Source: an uncultured Bacteroidota bacterium
GTDB lineage: Bacteria > Bacteroidota > Bacteroidia > Bacteroidales > P3
Direction of reading: 5' to 3'
NCBI GenBank assembly: GCA_902791695.1
Contig: CADAWR010000016.1
Location: 1-53,201, forward strand
Length of the DNA stretch: 53,201 bases
In this document: in pieces, positions 42,040 to 50,232 of the stretch
Layout of the letters: each line of letters begins with the position of its first letter
Numbering within the stretch: position 1 is the first letter of the stretch
Notes under the pieces: generated by a model
Seen by the model: the letters and a program-made list of their open reading frames with translations, nothing else
Databases searched by the model: none
Told to the model about the DNA's origin: nothing
Position numbers and translations under genes: made by a program

Positions 42040-42803
42040 GCAAACAGTTTGTTTATAGCGTTTTCAATCCCCTCGTTGTCGACATCCGTAGTCACCATGT
42101 CGGCCGCTGCCTTTACCTCGTCGGCTGCGTTGCCCATGGCCACGCCGGTGCCTGCCCACTGCAGCATCTCGATGTCGTTGCCGCCGTCGCCAAAAGCCAG
42201 CGTCTCCTCCTGGCGAAAGCCGTAGTGGCGGCAAATGGCCTCCATGCCGGCGGCCTTGCTGTTGCCCTGTGCCACGATGTCCGTAAAGGCCGGATGCCAG
42301 CGCGGCAGGCGGCAGTGCGACAGCGTGGCGCCCACCTGCCCGTCGAGCTCGGGGGGCATGATGGCTATGAGCTGGTAGGCCTCGTGGCCTCGCATCTCGT
42401 CGATGTCGACCACCGGAGGCATCTGGAACTCCAGCTGCTCGCGGATCTTGAGGCCTATGGGGTTGACTTGTGCCACCATCATCGATGTGGCGGTGAACAC
42501 CATGGTGCAGAGTCGGTGCTCCTTGGCGAAGTCGAGCCAGCGCTCGCTGTCCTCGCGCGGGATGGGGTTGCTGAGCAACACCTCGTTCTCCGCTGTGAAG
42601 ACGAGGCCGCCGTTCATGGTGATATACGCGTCGAAACTGACGGGCATCTCGGGTATGAGTATCATGGGGCGGCCGCTTGAGATGAAGGTGCGGACACCGT
42701 GTGCGTGCAGTGTGCTGAAGGCGCGGACGGTTCCCTCCGAGACGCGGTGCGTCTTGAAGCTGAGCAGTGTGCCGTCTATGTCGAAGAATGCCGCTTTTAT
42801 CAT
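42036..42803 (-). CDS. Cof-type HAD-IIB phosphatase
   Basis: A 255-residue HAD hydrolase with motif I FFDIDGTLLSF (Asp8, Asp10), motif II ISSGRP, the type IIB cap in the middle (about residues 80-180), the motif III lysine in NSKAAGMEAICRHYGF and motif IV FGDGGNDIEMLQWAG. Such enzymes hydrolyse sugar phosphates or pyridoxal/flavin phosphates; the substrate is unknown. It is first in a three-gene operon with the small protein and the symporter. Confidence 0.9.
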   Translation of the reverse strand: MIKAAFFDIDGTLLSFKTHRVSEGTVRAFSTLHAHGVRTFISSGRPMILIPEMPVSFDAYITMNGGLVFTAENEVLLSNPIPREDSERWLDFAKEHRLCTMVFTATSMMVAQVNPIGLKIREQLEFQMPPVVDIDEMRGHEAYQLIAIMPPELDGQVGATLSHCRLPRWHPAFTDIVAQGNSKAAGMEAICRHYGFRQEETLAFGDGGNDIEMLQWAGTGVAMGNAADEVKAAADMVTTDVDNEGIENAINKLFA

Positions 42804-42852
42804 TGTTCTTTTATATCTATTCGCTATCTAGTCGCTTCGCCGGTGAGCCGAT

Positions 42853-42968
42853 GCCGCTCCGTACCCGCTCCGTCTGTTCTACGGTTGTTCACCGGTTGTT
42901 CGACGGTTTAAACCGGTAAACAACCGGTGAACAGACGGTGAACAGACGGAGAGAGTACGGAGAAGGGT
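42853..42968. repeat. 11-bp-period inverted repeat element D
   Basis: Left arm: TCCGTACCCGC, TCCGTCTGTTC, TACGGTTGTTC, ACCGGTTGTTC. Centre: ACGGTTTAAACCGG (TTTAAA 42907-42912). Right arm: GAACAGACGGT, GAACAGACGGA, GAGAGTACGGA, GAAGGG. It ends three bases from the stop codon of the purine nucleoside phosphorylase gene and so lies directly at the 3' end of that operon. Confidence 0.93.
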
Positions 42969-42971
42969 CGG

Positions 42972-43793
42972 TCATATTGCTTTTATCATTTGTTCTATGA
43001 GTGCTGTCATGCGGGCGGCGGCGTTGTCGGCCTGACGGACTACGTCGTCGGCGTCGTTGACGGTTCCGTCTTTGAGGTCATTGCTTTGGTTGGTAATGAC
43101 GCTGATGCCGAAGACTTCGAGGCCTGAGTGGCGGGCGACGATGACTTCGGGGACTGTGGACATGCCGCATGCGTCGCCACCGATGGTGCGGTAGAAGCGA
43201 TACTCGGCCGGCGTTTCGTAGGAGGGGCCTGTGCCTGCCACATAGACGCCGGGTTGCAGGGCGATGCCGAGGTTGGCGGCACAGCTGTCGGCGAGTGCGC
43301 GGAGGCGTGGGCTGTAGGTGTCGGTCATGTCGGGGAAGCGGGGGCCGAAGTCGTCGAGGTTGGGTCCGACGAGCGGGTTGGGCATGAAGTTGATGTGGTC
43401 GGTGATGACCATGAGGTCGCCGACGCGGTAGTCGGGGTTTACGGCGCCGGCGGCGTTGCTGACGATGAGGGTGCGGATGCCGAGGGTGGCGAAGACGCGT
43501 ACGGGGAAGGTTACTTCCTGCATGGTGTAGCCTTCGTAGTAGTGGAAGCGGCCCTGCATGGCGAGTATGGGTTTGCCGCCGAGGGTGCCGACGATGAGGT
43601 TGCCCTTGTGGCCCACGGCGGTGGAGGTCTTGAAGTGTGGTATGTCGGAGTAAGGGATTACGAGCGGGTTGGCGATGAGGTCGCCGAGCTTGCCGAGTCC
43701 GCTGCCGAGGATGACGGCGGTGGTGGGCGTTGCCATTGCGGCGTCGGCGATGCGACGCGCGATGTATTGTGCTGTTTCGGTGTAGCTATTCAT
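42972..43793 (-). CDS. Purine nucleoside phosphorylase
   Basis: A 273-residue trimeric-type PNP (class II). It splits inosine or guanosine with phosphate into base and ribose 1-phosphate. Motifs: VILGSGLGKLGDLI, the phosphate and base site stretches QGRFHYYEGYTMQEVTFPVRV, VSNAAGAVNPDYRVGDLMVITDHINFM, GPSYETPAEYRFYRTIGGDACGMSTVPEVIVARH, and FGISVITNQSNDL. The Glu and Asn of the purine site are at YETPAE and TNQSND. It is last in a ten-gene run and starts eight bases inside the preceding gene. Confidence 0.93.
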   Translation of the reverse strand: MNSYTETAQYIARRIADAAMATPTTAVILGSGLGKLGDLIANPLVIPYSDIPHFKTSTAVGHKGNLIVGTLGGKPILAMQGRFHYYEGYTMQEVTFPVRVFATLGIRTLIVSNAAGAVNPDYRVGDLMVITDHINFMPNPLVGPNLDDFGPRFPDMTDTYSPRLRALADSCAANLGIALQPGVYVAGTGPSYETPAEYRFYRTIGGDACGMSTVPEVIVARHSGLEVFGISVITNQSNDLKDGTVNDADDVVRQADNAAARMTALIEQMIKAI

Positions 43794-44319
43794 GTCTCAG
43801 TTTTTCTATCTGTTGCTGTATCTCGGCGGCGCGCTCATATTCTTCGTTCTCCTCGCAGCGAAGCAGTTCGCGCTCGAGGCTCTCGATGGTTGGTGTCTCG
43901 GGCACTTTCTGTGCGGGAGTGGCGGCGGTGCCGCATTCGTCGAGGACGCTGTCGGCCACAAAGAGGGGTGCGTTGCAGAGGAGTGCAAGGGTGACGGCGT
44001 CGGTGGTGCGGCTGTCGATGTCCTTGGGGTTGAAGCCGTCGGTGGTGTGGAGTGTGGCGTAGAAGATGCCGTCGGCCACGCGGTCGATGGTGGCGCTGAC
44101 AAGTGAGATGCCGTAGTTGGCCATGAGGTCGGCCATGAGGCGGTGGGTCATAGGTCTGCCGGTGGGCACCATGCCTTTGGCTATCAGGATGCCGTGGGCC
44201 TCGTGCTCACCAATTACTATAGGTATCCGGCGGCCGCTGAGGGGCTCTTCGAGCATGAGGATGTAGCTGCCGGTGCGCGAGGGACCGCCCTCGATGGATA
44301 TGGGGTAGACCTGCTTCAT
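43786..44319 (-). CDS. Bifunctional-nuclease (DUF151) domain protein with UVR motif
   Basis: A 177-residue protein. Residues of about 8-125 are a BFN/DUF151 domain (LEEPLSGRRIPIVIGEHEAHGILIA, RPMTHRLMADLMANYGISL, DSRTTDAVTLALLCNAPLFV). Residues of about 145-175 form a UvrB/UvrC-type helical hairpin (LERELLRCEENEEYERAAEIQQQIEKL). This two-domain form is common in Bacteroidota; nuclease activity has been reported for some plant homologues but the bacterial role is unclear. It overlaps rdgB by four bases and PNP by eight. Confidence 0.88.
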   Translation of the reverse strand: MKQVYPISIEGGPSRTGSYILMLEEPLSGRRIPIVIGEHEAHGILIAKGMVPTGRPMTHRLMADLMANYGISLVSATIDRVADGIFYATLHTTDGFNPKDIDSRTTDAVTLALLCNAPLFVADSVLDECGTAATPAQKVPETPTIESLERELLRCEENEEYERAAEIQQQIEKLRHE

Positions 44320-44891
44320 TTAAGGTGGGCTGCGAGTTTGGCGACGGCGAGGCCGCGGTGGCTTATGGTGTTCTTGACGTCGAGCGGCATTTCGGCGAAG
44401 CTGAGGGCGAAGCGGTCGGGCATGAAGACGGGGTCGTAGCCGAAGCCCTCACCGTTGCTGTGCCTCTCCGTGAGTATTTGTCCGTCGACGCGGCCCTCGA
44501 AATACTTGGGTTCACCGCCCTCGATAAGGCAGATGACGGTGCGGAAGTCTGCGCTACGGTTGCTTTTACCCTCAAGTGCTGCGAGAAGCTTGTCGATGTT
44601 GTCGTCGAAGGAGCAGTGCTCGCCGGCATAGCGGGCGGAGTAGACGCCTGGTGCGCCGCCGAGGGCGTCGACCTCGAGGCCTGTGTCGTCGGCGAAGCAG
44701 TCGGTGTGGGTTCTGTCCCAGACCCACTGTGCTTTCTGGAGGGCGTTGCCCTGCAGTGTGTCGGCCGTCTCCGGGATTTCGCCAGAGAGACCGGCTTCGG
44801 CGAGGGTGACAATCTCAACGATGCCGTCGAGGGCGGCTCGCACCTCCTCCACTTTGTGCTTGTTGTTGGTTGCGAATATTAGTCTTTTCAT
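44316..44891 (-). CDS. rdgB: XTP/dITP diphosphatase (RdgB/HAM1)
   Basis: A 191-residue house-cleaning pyrophosphatase that hydrolyses dITP and XTP to the monophosphate. The opening FATNNKHKVEEVRAAL, then GNALQKAQ, FADDTGLEVDALGGAPGVYSARYAG (catalytic Asp), GEGFGYDPVFMPD, and SHRGLAVAKL are diagnostic. It lies three bases after the porin gene. With PNP two genes on, it links this part of the operon to purine handling. Confidence 0.95.
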   Translation of the reverse strand: MKRLIFATNNKHKVEEVRAALDGIVEIVTLAEAGLSGEIPETADTLQGNALQKAQWVWDRTHTDCFADDTGLEVDALGGAPGVYSARYAGEHCSFDDNIDKLLAALEGKSNRSADFRTVICLIEGGEPKYFEGRVDGQILTERHSNGEGFGYDPVFMPDRFALSFAEMPLDVKNTISHRGLAVAKLAAHLK

Positions 44892-44894
44892 ATG

Positions 44895-46823
44895 TTAGTC
44901 AAAGAAATTCCATGTTAAACCATAGAAGATGCCAAAGCCCTGTCCGGGGTAGTGGGGGAGGGAGAAGTACTTGCGCTCCTCCTCCCAGAGGGCGTTGATG
45001 TGACCAGCTTTGACGTAGAACTCGGCGCGCTTGAGCTGGAAGTTGAGGAATACATCGCCCCAGAGATAGCCGCCCACCTTAGCGTCGCGCTGGTGATAGA
45101 AGAGTCCGGTGTAAGGGTCGTAGTTGGGGGAGAAGAACAGTGAGTGGTAGCGGATATCAACACCTATCTGAGCCCGTAGTACGCCTTTGATGAGCACTAT
45201 GTCGGTGTAGATAGAGTTCTTGGTGGCCAGCTGTGGTACCGGCATTTGTGTGGTGTCGGTGCTGTGCTGGATAAGGTGCTGCATGTCGATGTGGAACCAG
45301 CCCCACTGCAGATGGGTGGTGAGGCGGGCCTGGTAGAGCCAGAAGGGGGTAGTGCCCTCGACGGCCTTGAGGGTGGTGTCGAACCAGGTGTTGTGGTTGT
45401 AGTGTGTGGCCTGAACGGCGATGTCCACAACATCTTTGTAGTGGAAGCGAGTGCCGACGAATGAGGTGACCACAGGGGAGAGGTCCTGATTGTAATGCAG
45501 CAGGCGCAAGTCGGGGGTGCGGGCGGTGCGGACAGCCTTGATTTCGGCAACGGCGTTGCGGGCGCTATCGAAGGGATAGGCGAGTGTTGCAGTGAAGCGT
45601 GAGTCGGGCGTACCGTGGCTGTTGAACGACTTGCGTGATTCGGCTTCGCCGATGATGCTACCCCTGCCTAGTGCCACTTCGACGCGGGCGAAGGGGTCGA
45701 GCCACGAGCGTAGGCTGTTGCTGTCGCCCTCGATGTCGACGAATATGTAGCGCGGCTGAAGGCCGAGAGTGAGCTTGATGGGGTTGCGCCAACGGTGGTC
45801 AGGATACACGTCGTTGGTCCAGAAGAGACGTGCGCTGTATTCGCGCCACATGGTGGAGTCGACGGCCACACGTTTGCGGCGGTCGTACATGAGCTCCAAG
45901 CCGAAAGTGCCGGCGTTGAGGGAGTGCGGTTTGTGTGCCGGTATGGTGTCGGTGACAATGATGGTGTCGTAGGTTACGGTGCTGTCGGCGTTCACAATGA
46001 CTGCAATGCTGTCGCGGTCGCGGTAGCGCTCGAACTGCGGTACGAGGCTGTAGCTGACGCTGCCCATAAGGGCGAGGTCGTTGTGGCGGGTCTGCAGGTC
46101 GTAGATATACACCGGCATACCGGCGTAATTGGTGCTGTAGTTACCGGTGAAGTAGCCGTCGTCGGTGATGCCGCCGGTCTCGTTGTTGCGGATGGAGTTC
46201 CAGATGACGGCACCCTTTGCCTGCAGGCGTGAGTCGCGCGAGAAGTAGTTGGTGGTGGCGTCGAGGAAATGGTCTTTGGCATAGAGCGACGAGTTGTCGC
46301 CTTCGGGGCGCACCAGCTTGTAGTCGAACGACACATTCCAACCCGGCATGATGTTCTGCGTATGTGCGGCGCGTAGTACGTAGTCTTTTTTGAGAGTGTT
46401 GTTGTAAGAGAGCACGGAGTAGGGTGTGCGTGTCTGGTAGAAGCGCACGTTGTGCAGGCGTTTGGCGTAGCAAGGGAAGCGGTCGGTGATGAGCCGCAGT
46501 CCGAGGGGCTCCGTGGCATCGCTGAAGAGAGCCAGATGCGGGTGTCCCATGGTGCCTACACTGAGGTAGTAGTTGCCGTTGAGCTCGTCTTGCGAGTCAT
46601 AGAATTGTACGCCTGTAGGCGAAAGCTGCGGCAGGTACATCTCGAATATTTTCGTCTGCGCCGGACTGTAATAGAAGTAGCGTACTTTGCTCTGCTTCAC
46701 GCTGTCGGGCTCCTCCTTGTGGTACTCCAGGCCGCGCACCGGGTTGCTACCGGCGGTGTCGGCCTGAGCCGATACATACTGCAGGGTGGCAAAAGCAAGT
46801 ATTATGAGCAGCAGGCGCCTCAA
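44895..46823 (-). CDS. Putative porin (Porin_10 family)
   Basis: A 642-residue outer-membrane protein. The signal peptide (RRLLLIILAFATLQYVSAQA) is followed by a long barrel with many aromatic strands (MYLPQLSPTGVQFYDSQDELNGNYYLSVG, WRNPIKLTLGLQPRYIFVDIEG, YLWGDVFLNFQLKRAEFYVKAGHI) and a terminal GIFYGLTWNFFD. This agrees with Bacteroidota putative porins of about 650 residues. I start at a TTG (46821-46823), four bases after the trxB stop and exactly at the signal peptide; a GTG at 46877 would prepend 18 residues from within trxB. The transported solute is unknown. Confidence 0.8.
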   Translation of the reverse strand: MRRLLLIILAFATLQYVSAQADTAGSNPVRGLEYHKEEPDSVKQSKVRYFYYSPAQTKIFEMYLPQLSPTGVQFYDSQDELNGNYYLSVGTMGHPHLALFSDATEPLGLRLITDRFPCYAKRLHNVRFYQTRTPYSVLSYNNTLKKDYVLRAAHTQNIMPGWNVSFDYKLVRPEGDNSSLYAKDHFLDATTNYFSRDSRLQAKGAVIWNSIRNNETGGITDDGYFTGNYSTNYAGMPVYIYDLQTRHNDLALMGSVSYSLVPQFERYRDRDSIAVIVNADSTVTYDTIIVTDTIPAHKPHSLNAGTFGLELMYDRRKRVAVDSTMWREYSARLFWTNDVYPDHRWRNPIKLTLGLQPRYIFVDIEGDSNSLRSWLDPFARVEVALGRGSIIGEAESRKSFNSHGTPDSRFTATLAYPFDSARNAVAEIKAVRTARTPDLRLLHYNQDLSPVVTSFVGTRFHYKDVVDIAVQATHYNHNTWFDTTLKAVEGTTPFWLYQARLTTHLQWGWFHIDMQHLIQHSTDTTQMPVPQLATKNSIYTDIVLIKGVLRAQIGVDIRYHSLFFSPNYDPYTGLFYHQRDAKVGGYLWGDVFLNFQLKRAEFYVKAGHINALWEEERKYFSLPHYPGQGFGIFYGLTWNFFD

Positions 46824-46827
46824 AGTA

Positions 46828-47757
46828 TCAGTTCTCCTGGAGGAAACGTTCAACGTCCATGGCTGCGCGGCATCCACCGGCGGCGGCCATCACGGCTTGG
46901 CGGTAGTTGGGGTCGCACACGTCGCCGGCGGCGAAGACTCCAGCCACGCTGGTGGCCGAAGTGGGGTGCTGTATCTCTATGTAGCCCTGCTCGTTGAGCT
47001 TGAGCTGTCCGCGCAGGAAGTCGGTGGCGGGCTTGTGACCTATGGCCACAAAGACGCCGGTGACCTCTTTTTGGCACTTCTCGCCGGTTTTGGTGTCGGT
47101 GAGCTCCACGCCAGTAACGCCGTCGAGCGGCGTGCCCAGTATCTCGCTCACGCGGCTGTTCCAGCACATCTCAATCTTGGGGTTGGTGAGCACGCGGTGC
47201 TGCATGGCCTTCGAGGCGCGTAGCTCGTCGCGGCGGTGCACCAGATACACTTTGGCGCAGAGGGTGCTGAGGTAGTTGGCCTCTTCGCAGGCGGTATCGC
47301 CGCCGCCCACCACCGCCACGGTCTGTCCCTTGTAGAAGGGGCCGTCGCAGGTGGCGCAGGCCGACACGCCCTCGCCATAGTATTTCTGCTCGCTCTCCAA
47401 GCCTATCCAGCGTGCTGTGGCGCCGGTGGCCACTATCACCGTCTCGGCCTCCACCTCGTTGCCGTGGTCGTCCTTGGCCACGAAGGGGCGCTTGCTGAGG
47501 TCTATGTCACGTATGTAGCCCGTGCGCACGTCGCAGCCGAAGCGCATGGCCTGACGGCGCAGGTCATCCATCATCTCGGTGCCGCCGATGCCCTCGGGGT
47601 AGCCGGGGAAGTTCTCAATCTCGGTGGTGATGGTCAGCTGTCCGCCCGGCTGCTCGCCCTCAAAGAGTATGGGCTTCAGGTCGGCGCGGCCTGTGTATAT
47701 GCCGGCGGTGTAGCCCGCCGGACCGGAACCAATTATCAAACAACGTGTCTTTTCCAT
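46828..47757 (-). CDS. trxB: Thioredoxin-disulfide reductase
   Basis: A 309-residue FAD/NADPH enzyme that reduces thioredoxin. The FAD site is LIIGSGPAGYTAGIYTGRA, the redox pair is Cys134-Ala-Thr-Cys137 in VSACATCDGP, the NADPH motif is VVGGGDTACEEANYL, and the second FAD segment is VFAAGDVCDPNYRQAVMAAAGGCRAA. Length is normal. It starts one base after the flippase-like gene. Confidence 0.97.
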   Translation of the reverse strand: MEKTRCLIIGSGPAGYTAGIYTGRADLKPILFEGEQPGGQLTITTEIENFPGYPEGIGGTEMMDDLRRQAMRFGCDVRTGYIRDIDLSKRPFVAKDDHGNEVEAETVIVATGATARWIGLESEQKYYGEGVSACATCDGPFYKGQTVAVVGGGDTACEEANYLSTLCAKVYLVHRRDELRASKAMQHRVLTNPKIEMCWNSRVSEILGTPLDGVTGVELTDTKTGEKCQKEVTGVFVAIGHKPATDFLRGQLKLNEQGYIEIQHPTSATSVAGVFAAGDVCDPNYRQAVMAAAGGCRAAMDVERFLQEN

Positions 47758-47758
47758 A

Positions 47759-48772
47759 TTATTTTCTTTTTTTCATTATGCTAAAGTAAATCAAATATGC
47801 GGCGCCTACGGCAATAACCACGGCCTGCTGTGAGCCCCACAGGAGCCATCCGCAAGCGGTGCCCACCTCCATCGAGATGCCGTATATGTCCAGTGCCAGC
47901 TGCACCAGCACGGGGTACACCCCTATGCCGCCCTGTGAGAAGGTCATTCCCACACTGCCGAACAGGTAGACCACGAAGGCCGCTCTCATGCCGAGCCATC
48001 CCGTTTCAGGGAATGCCTGGAAGATTATCAGCCCACCTAGGATATATAGCGTATAGATGGCCACACTGTAGGCCACAAACAGCGCTGTGTCGCGCCAGCC
48101 GAGGTGCAGTATGCTCTTCACACCGTCCACCATGCCGCGCACCAGGTCGTCGATCTTCTTGAACAGGGCTATGTGCAGCAGCTTCTTCCAGAAGAACTTG
48201 TAGAACAGCAACGCCAGTATGGCCAGCATTGCCAACGCGCCGACAATCATGGCCATATTGGGCAGATTGTCGAAGCGGGTCGAGAGGGTGTCGTAGAGCC
48301 AGTCCTTGGCCTTGCCGAACATGACCACCATGCCCAGCAGCACCACCAGCGCGAAGGCCAGCATGTCTATCAGGCGCTCCGTGACCACGGTGCCCAGCGA
48401 CTTCTCCATCGGTATGCCTTCGCTGGTGCGCAACGTGGCGCAGCGCATCACCTCGCCCGCCCGCGGGAAAGCCAGGTTGCCCAGGTAGGCCACCATCACC
48501 GAGCCGAAGGTGTGGTTCAGCGTCGGCACATGCCCCATGGGCTTGAACAGCAGGCGCCAGCGCAGTGCACGCACTATGTGGCTCAGCAGGCTGCAGGCCA
48601 TCGCCGCCGCCACCCACCAGTAGTTGGCTCCGGTGAACGACTCCCAGATGGCCGCCTTCTGGCTCGCGTCAAGCTTCAGCAAGAACCAGTAGATGAAGAA
48701 GAAGCCTATGCCGAGGAACACTACTAGCCTAAGCACACCGCCCATCGTCACCCCTTTGCGCTCCTCGCTCAT
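47759..48772 (-). CDS. Flippase-like / lysylphosphatidylglycerol synthase TM-region family protein
   Basis: A 337-residue polytopic inner-membrane protein of the UPF0104/AglD group (LPG synthase TM region). Seven to eight spans are visible. Family motifs include [53 protein letters not shown] and the glycine-rich [17 protein letters not shown]. Members are thought to move lipids or glycolipids across the membrane; the substrate is unknown. The ATG at 48770-48772 overlaps panD by four bases. Confidence 0.87.
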   Translation of the reverse strand: MSEERKGVTMGGVLRLVVFLGIGFFFIYWFLLKLDASQKAAIWESFTGANYWWVAAAMACSLLSHIVRALRWRLLFKPMGHVPTLNHTFGSVMVAYLGNLAFPRAGEVMRCATLRTSEGIPMEKSLGTVVTERLIDMLAFALVVLLGMVVMFGKAKDWLYDTLSTRFDNLPNMAMIVGALAMLAILALLFYKFFWKKLLHIALFKKIDDLVRGMVDGVKSILHLGWRDTALFVAYSVAIYTLYILGGLIIFQAFPETGWLGMRAAFVVYLFGSVGMTFSQGGIGVYPVLVQLALDIYGISMEVGTACGWLLWGSQQAVVIAVGAAYLIYFSIMKKRK

Positions 48773-49110
48773 ACACGGTTGTTTTTCGGGAATATCACTG
48801 TCGGGTGCCATTTGGCAGCCTCCTCGGGCGTCATCTGTGCGTAGGCGGCAATGATTATCAGGTCGCCCACGCGGGCCTTGTGGGCCGCAGCACCGTTGAT
48901 GCCAATCACGCCCGTGCCGCGCTCGCCGCGGATGGCGTAGGTCGCAAAGCGCTCGCCGTTAGTGATGTTGTATATTTCCACCTTCTGGTTCTCAATGATG
49001 CCTGAGGCCTCAAGCAACTCCTCGTCGATGGTGATGGAGCCTATGTAGTCCAGGTCGGCTTCCGTCACCGTCACGCGGTGGATCTTCGATTTCAGTACTT
49101 CTATAAACAT
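48769..49110 (-). CDS. panD: Aspartate 1-decarboxylase
   Basis: A 113-residue pyruvoyl enzyme making beta-alanine for pantothenate and CoA. The self-cleavage site is Gly24-Ser25 in [10 protein letters not shown]; Tyr58-type and Thr57-type residues are in [29 protein letters not shown]. The position of the cleavage site matches the canonical numbering, so the start is secure. No panB or panC lies nearby. Confidence 0.95.
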   Translation of the reverse strand: MFIEVLKSKIHRVTVTEADLDYIGSITIDEELLEASGIIENQKVEIYNITNGERFATYAIRGERGTGVIGINGAAAHKARVGDLIIIAAYAQMTPEEAAKWHPTVIFPKNNRV

Positions 49111-49113
49111 CTT

Positions 49114-49641
49114 TCAAAATAATATCCAATACAATAGCATGCACACCAGCAGCGCATACAGCATGATGCGGCCTGCCGGTATGGGTTTCATGTAGTCGGG
49201 GTCCGTCACGTCGAAGCGCCGCTTTATTTTAACGCCGCGCTTCTTGAACTCCGCAATGTGCTCGCCGGTGCCCTGTAGAGACGTTTCATGAAACGTCTCT
49301 TCCGAATTTGTCTCTGCGGCGGAGAAGCGCGGCTGGTAGTTGAACTTGGGCATCTCCCTCTTGCGGAACATGTCCTTCCACGTCAACCCCTTGTGCTTCT
49401 CCTTGCGGTCCAGTTCGCGCACACGCCGCTGGAAATAGGCCAGATCTTTGTCGTCGCTCTCTTCCGCTCTTCTACTTTTCCACTCTTCCACTTTTCCACT
49501 CTCCGACTCTGCCCGCAGTTCTTCCAGCGCCTTCTCGTCGGCATACTTCTGCTTCAGCGCCTCCCAGCGCTCCTTCTCGGGGTCGTAGAAGCGCGGCTGG
49601 TAGTGGAACTGGCGCGGCTTGGGTGTATAAAACATCGGCAT
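49114..49641 (-). CDS. Hypothetical tail-anchored membrane protein carrying repeat insertions
   Basis: A 175-residue charged protein with a C-terminal membrane span (PAGRIMLYALLVCMLLYWILF). It has two copies of an F-x-Y-Q-P-R-F motif: FHYQPRFYDPEKERWEALKQ near residue 12 and FNYQPRF near residue 100. I recall proteins with this motif as a common Bacteroidales hypothetical family without known function. Two stretches look inserted: residues near 45-60 come from a 48-base run of 8-bp repeats (49461-49508), and TFHETSL near 115-122 from a perfect 24-base palindrome (49277-49300). It lies between panD and the folate gene with gaps of three and six bases. Confidence 0.75.
   Translation of the reverse strand: MPMFYTPKPRQFHYQPRFYDPEKERWEALKQKYADEKALEELRAESESGKVEEWKSRRAEESDDKDLAYFQRRVRELDRKEKHKGLTWKDMFRKREMPKFNYQPRFSAAETNSEETFHETSLQGTGEHIAEFKKRGVKIKRRFDVTDPDYMKPIPAGRIMLYALLVCMLLYWILF
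49277..49300. repeat. Perfect 24-bp palindrome inside a gene
   Basis: AGAGACGTTTCA is followed by its exact reverse complement TGAAACGTCTCT. It lies in frame in the hypothetical gene at 49114-49641. Related copies: 17233-17256 (tRNA terminator) and 37141-37162 (inside the ATP-grasp-like gene). Confidence 0.85.
49461..49508. repeat. 8-bp tandem array (six units) inside a gene
   Basis: Units on the plus strand are CTTCCGCT, CTTCTACT, TTTCCACT, CTTCCACT, TTTCCACT, CTCCGACT. Forty-eight bases equals 16 codons, so the frame is kept. Minus-strand translation gives SGKVEEWKSRRAEE-type residues. Confidence 0.85.
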
Positions 49642-49647
49642 CTCTGG

Positions 49648-50187
49648 TCAGTTTTCGGTTATTACGCGGTTCATTTTTACGTCATGCGGCTCAACGGGTA
49701 TGGTGTCCAGCATCTGGAAGTCGTAGGCCACGCCCACCTTCACGGCATTCGGCGTGCTCTTCAGCAGGCGGTCGTAGAAGCCGCGCCCGCGGCCCATACG
49801 GTTGTTCTGCTTGTCGAAAGCCACGCCCGGCACCACGATGAGCTCCACTGCGCCGAGGTCTTTCCACTCCTCGCCCGTCGGTTCACCGATGCCGAACTGC
49901 TCGCCGGCCACCATGCACTCTGGCCCTGTGTACTGGCGCAGCACCAGGTCGTCGCCGTCGACGCAGGGCAGCAGCAGGGTCTTCGCCCTGTACCACCGCT
50001 CCACGAAGGCGTGTGTCTGCACCTCGTCGGCCATCGACCAGTAGAGCAGCACCACACGGGCGCGCTGGAACTCCGGCAGATGCTCTACGCTGCGCATCAC
50101 GGTCTCGCTCCTGCGAAGCTTCTCCTCCGCAGTCACCGCACGCTTCAGCTCGCGCATCCGCCGCCTTATTTCCGTCTTGTCCACCAT
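49648..50187 (-). CDS. 5-formyltetrahydrofolate cyclo-ligase
   Basis: A 179-residue enzyme that uses ATP to turn 5-formyl-THF into 5,10-methenyl-THF. The N-terminal basic helix KTEIRRRMRELKRAVTAEEKLRRSE, the central VVLLYWSMADEVQTHAFVERW, VVPGVAFDKQNNRMGRGRGFYDRLL (nucleotide/folate loop) and VGVAYDFQM identify the family. Size is typical. The genes to either side are separated by six and 45 bases. Confidence 0.93.
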   Translation of the reverse strand: MVDKTEIRRRMRELKRAVTAEEKLRRSETVMRSVEHLPEFQRARVVLLYWSMADEVQTHAFVERWYRAKTLLLPCVDGDDLVLRQYTGPECMVAGEQFGIGEPTGEEWKDLGAVELIVVPGVAFDKQNNRMGRGRGFYDRLLKSTPNAVKVGVAYDFQMLDTIPVEPHDVKMNRVITEN

Positions 50188-50203
50188 GTCTTGTCTCTAA
50201 GAA

Positions 50204-50231
50204 CGTAACCCGTAACCAGTAATCCGTAACC
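50204..50231. repeat. 7-bp tandem array (four units)
   Basis: CGTAACC, CGTAACC, AGTAATC, CGTAACC fill most of the 45-base gap between the DUF3127 gene and the folate gene. The same heptamer type occurs at 19566. Confidence 0.8.
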
Positions 50232-50232
50232 T

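Noticed and set aside
42699-42911. Short open frame ending in repeat element D (and a similar one at 34002-34253 over element C)
   Set aside because: Translations come from the repeat units and from antisense of the HAD gene; no coding evidence.
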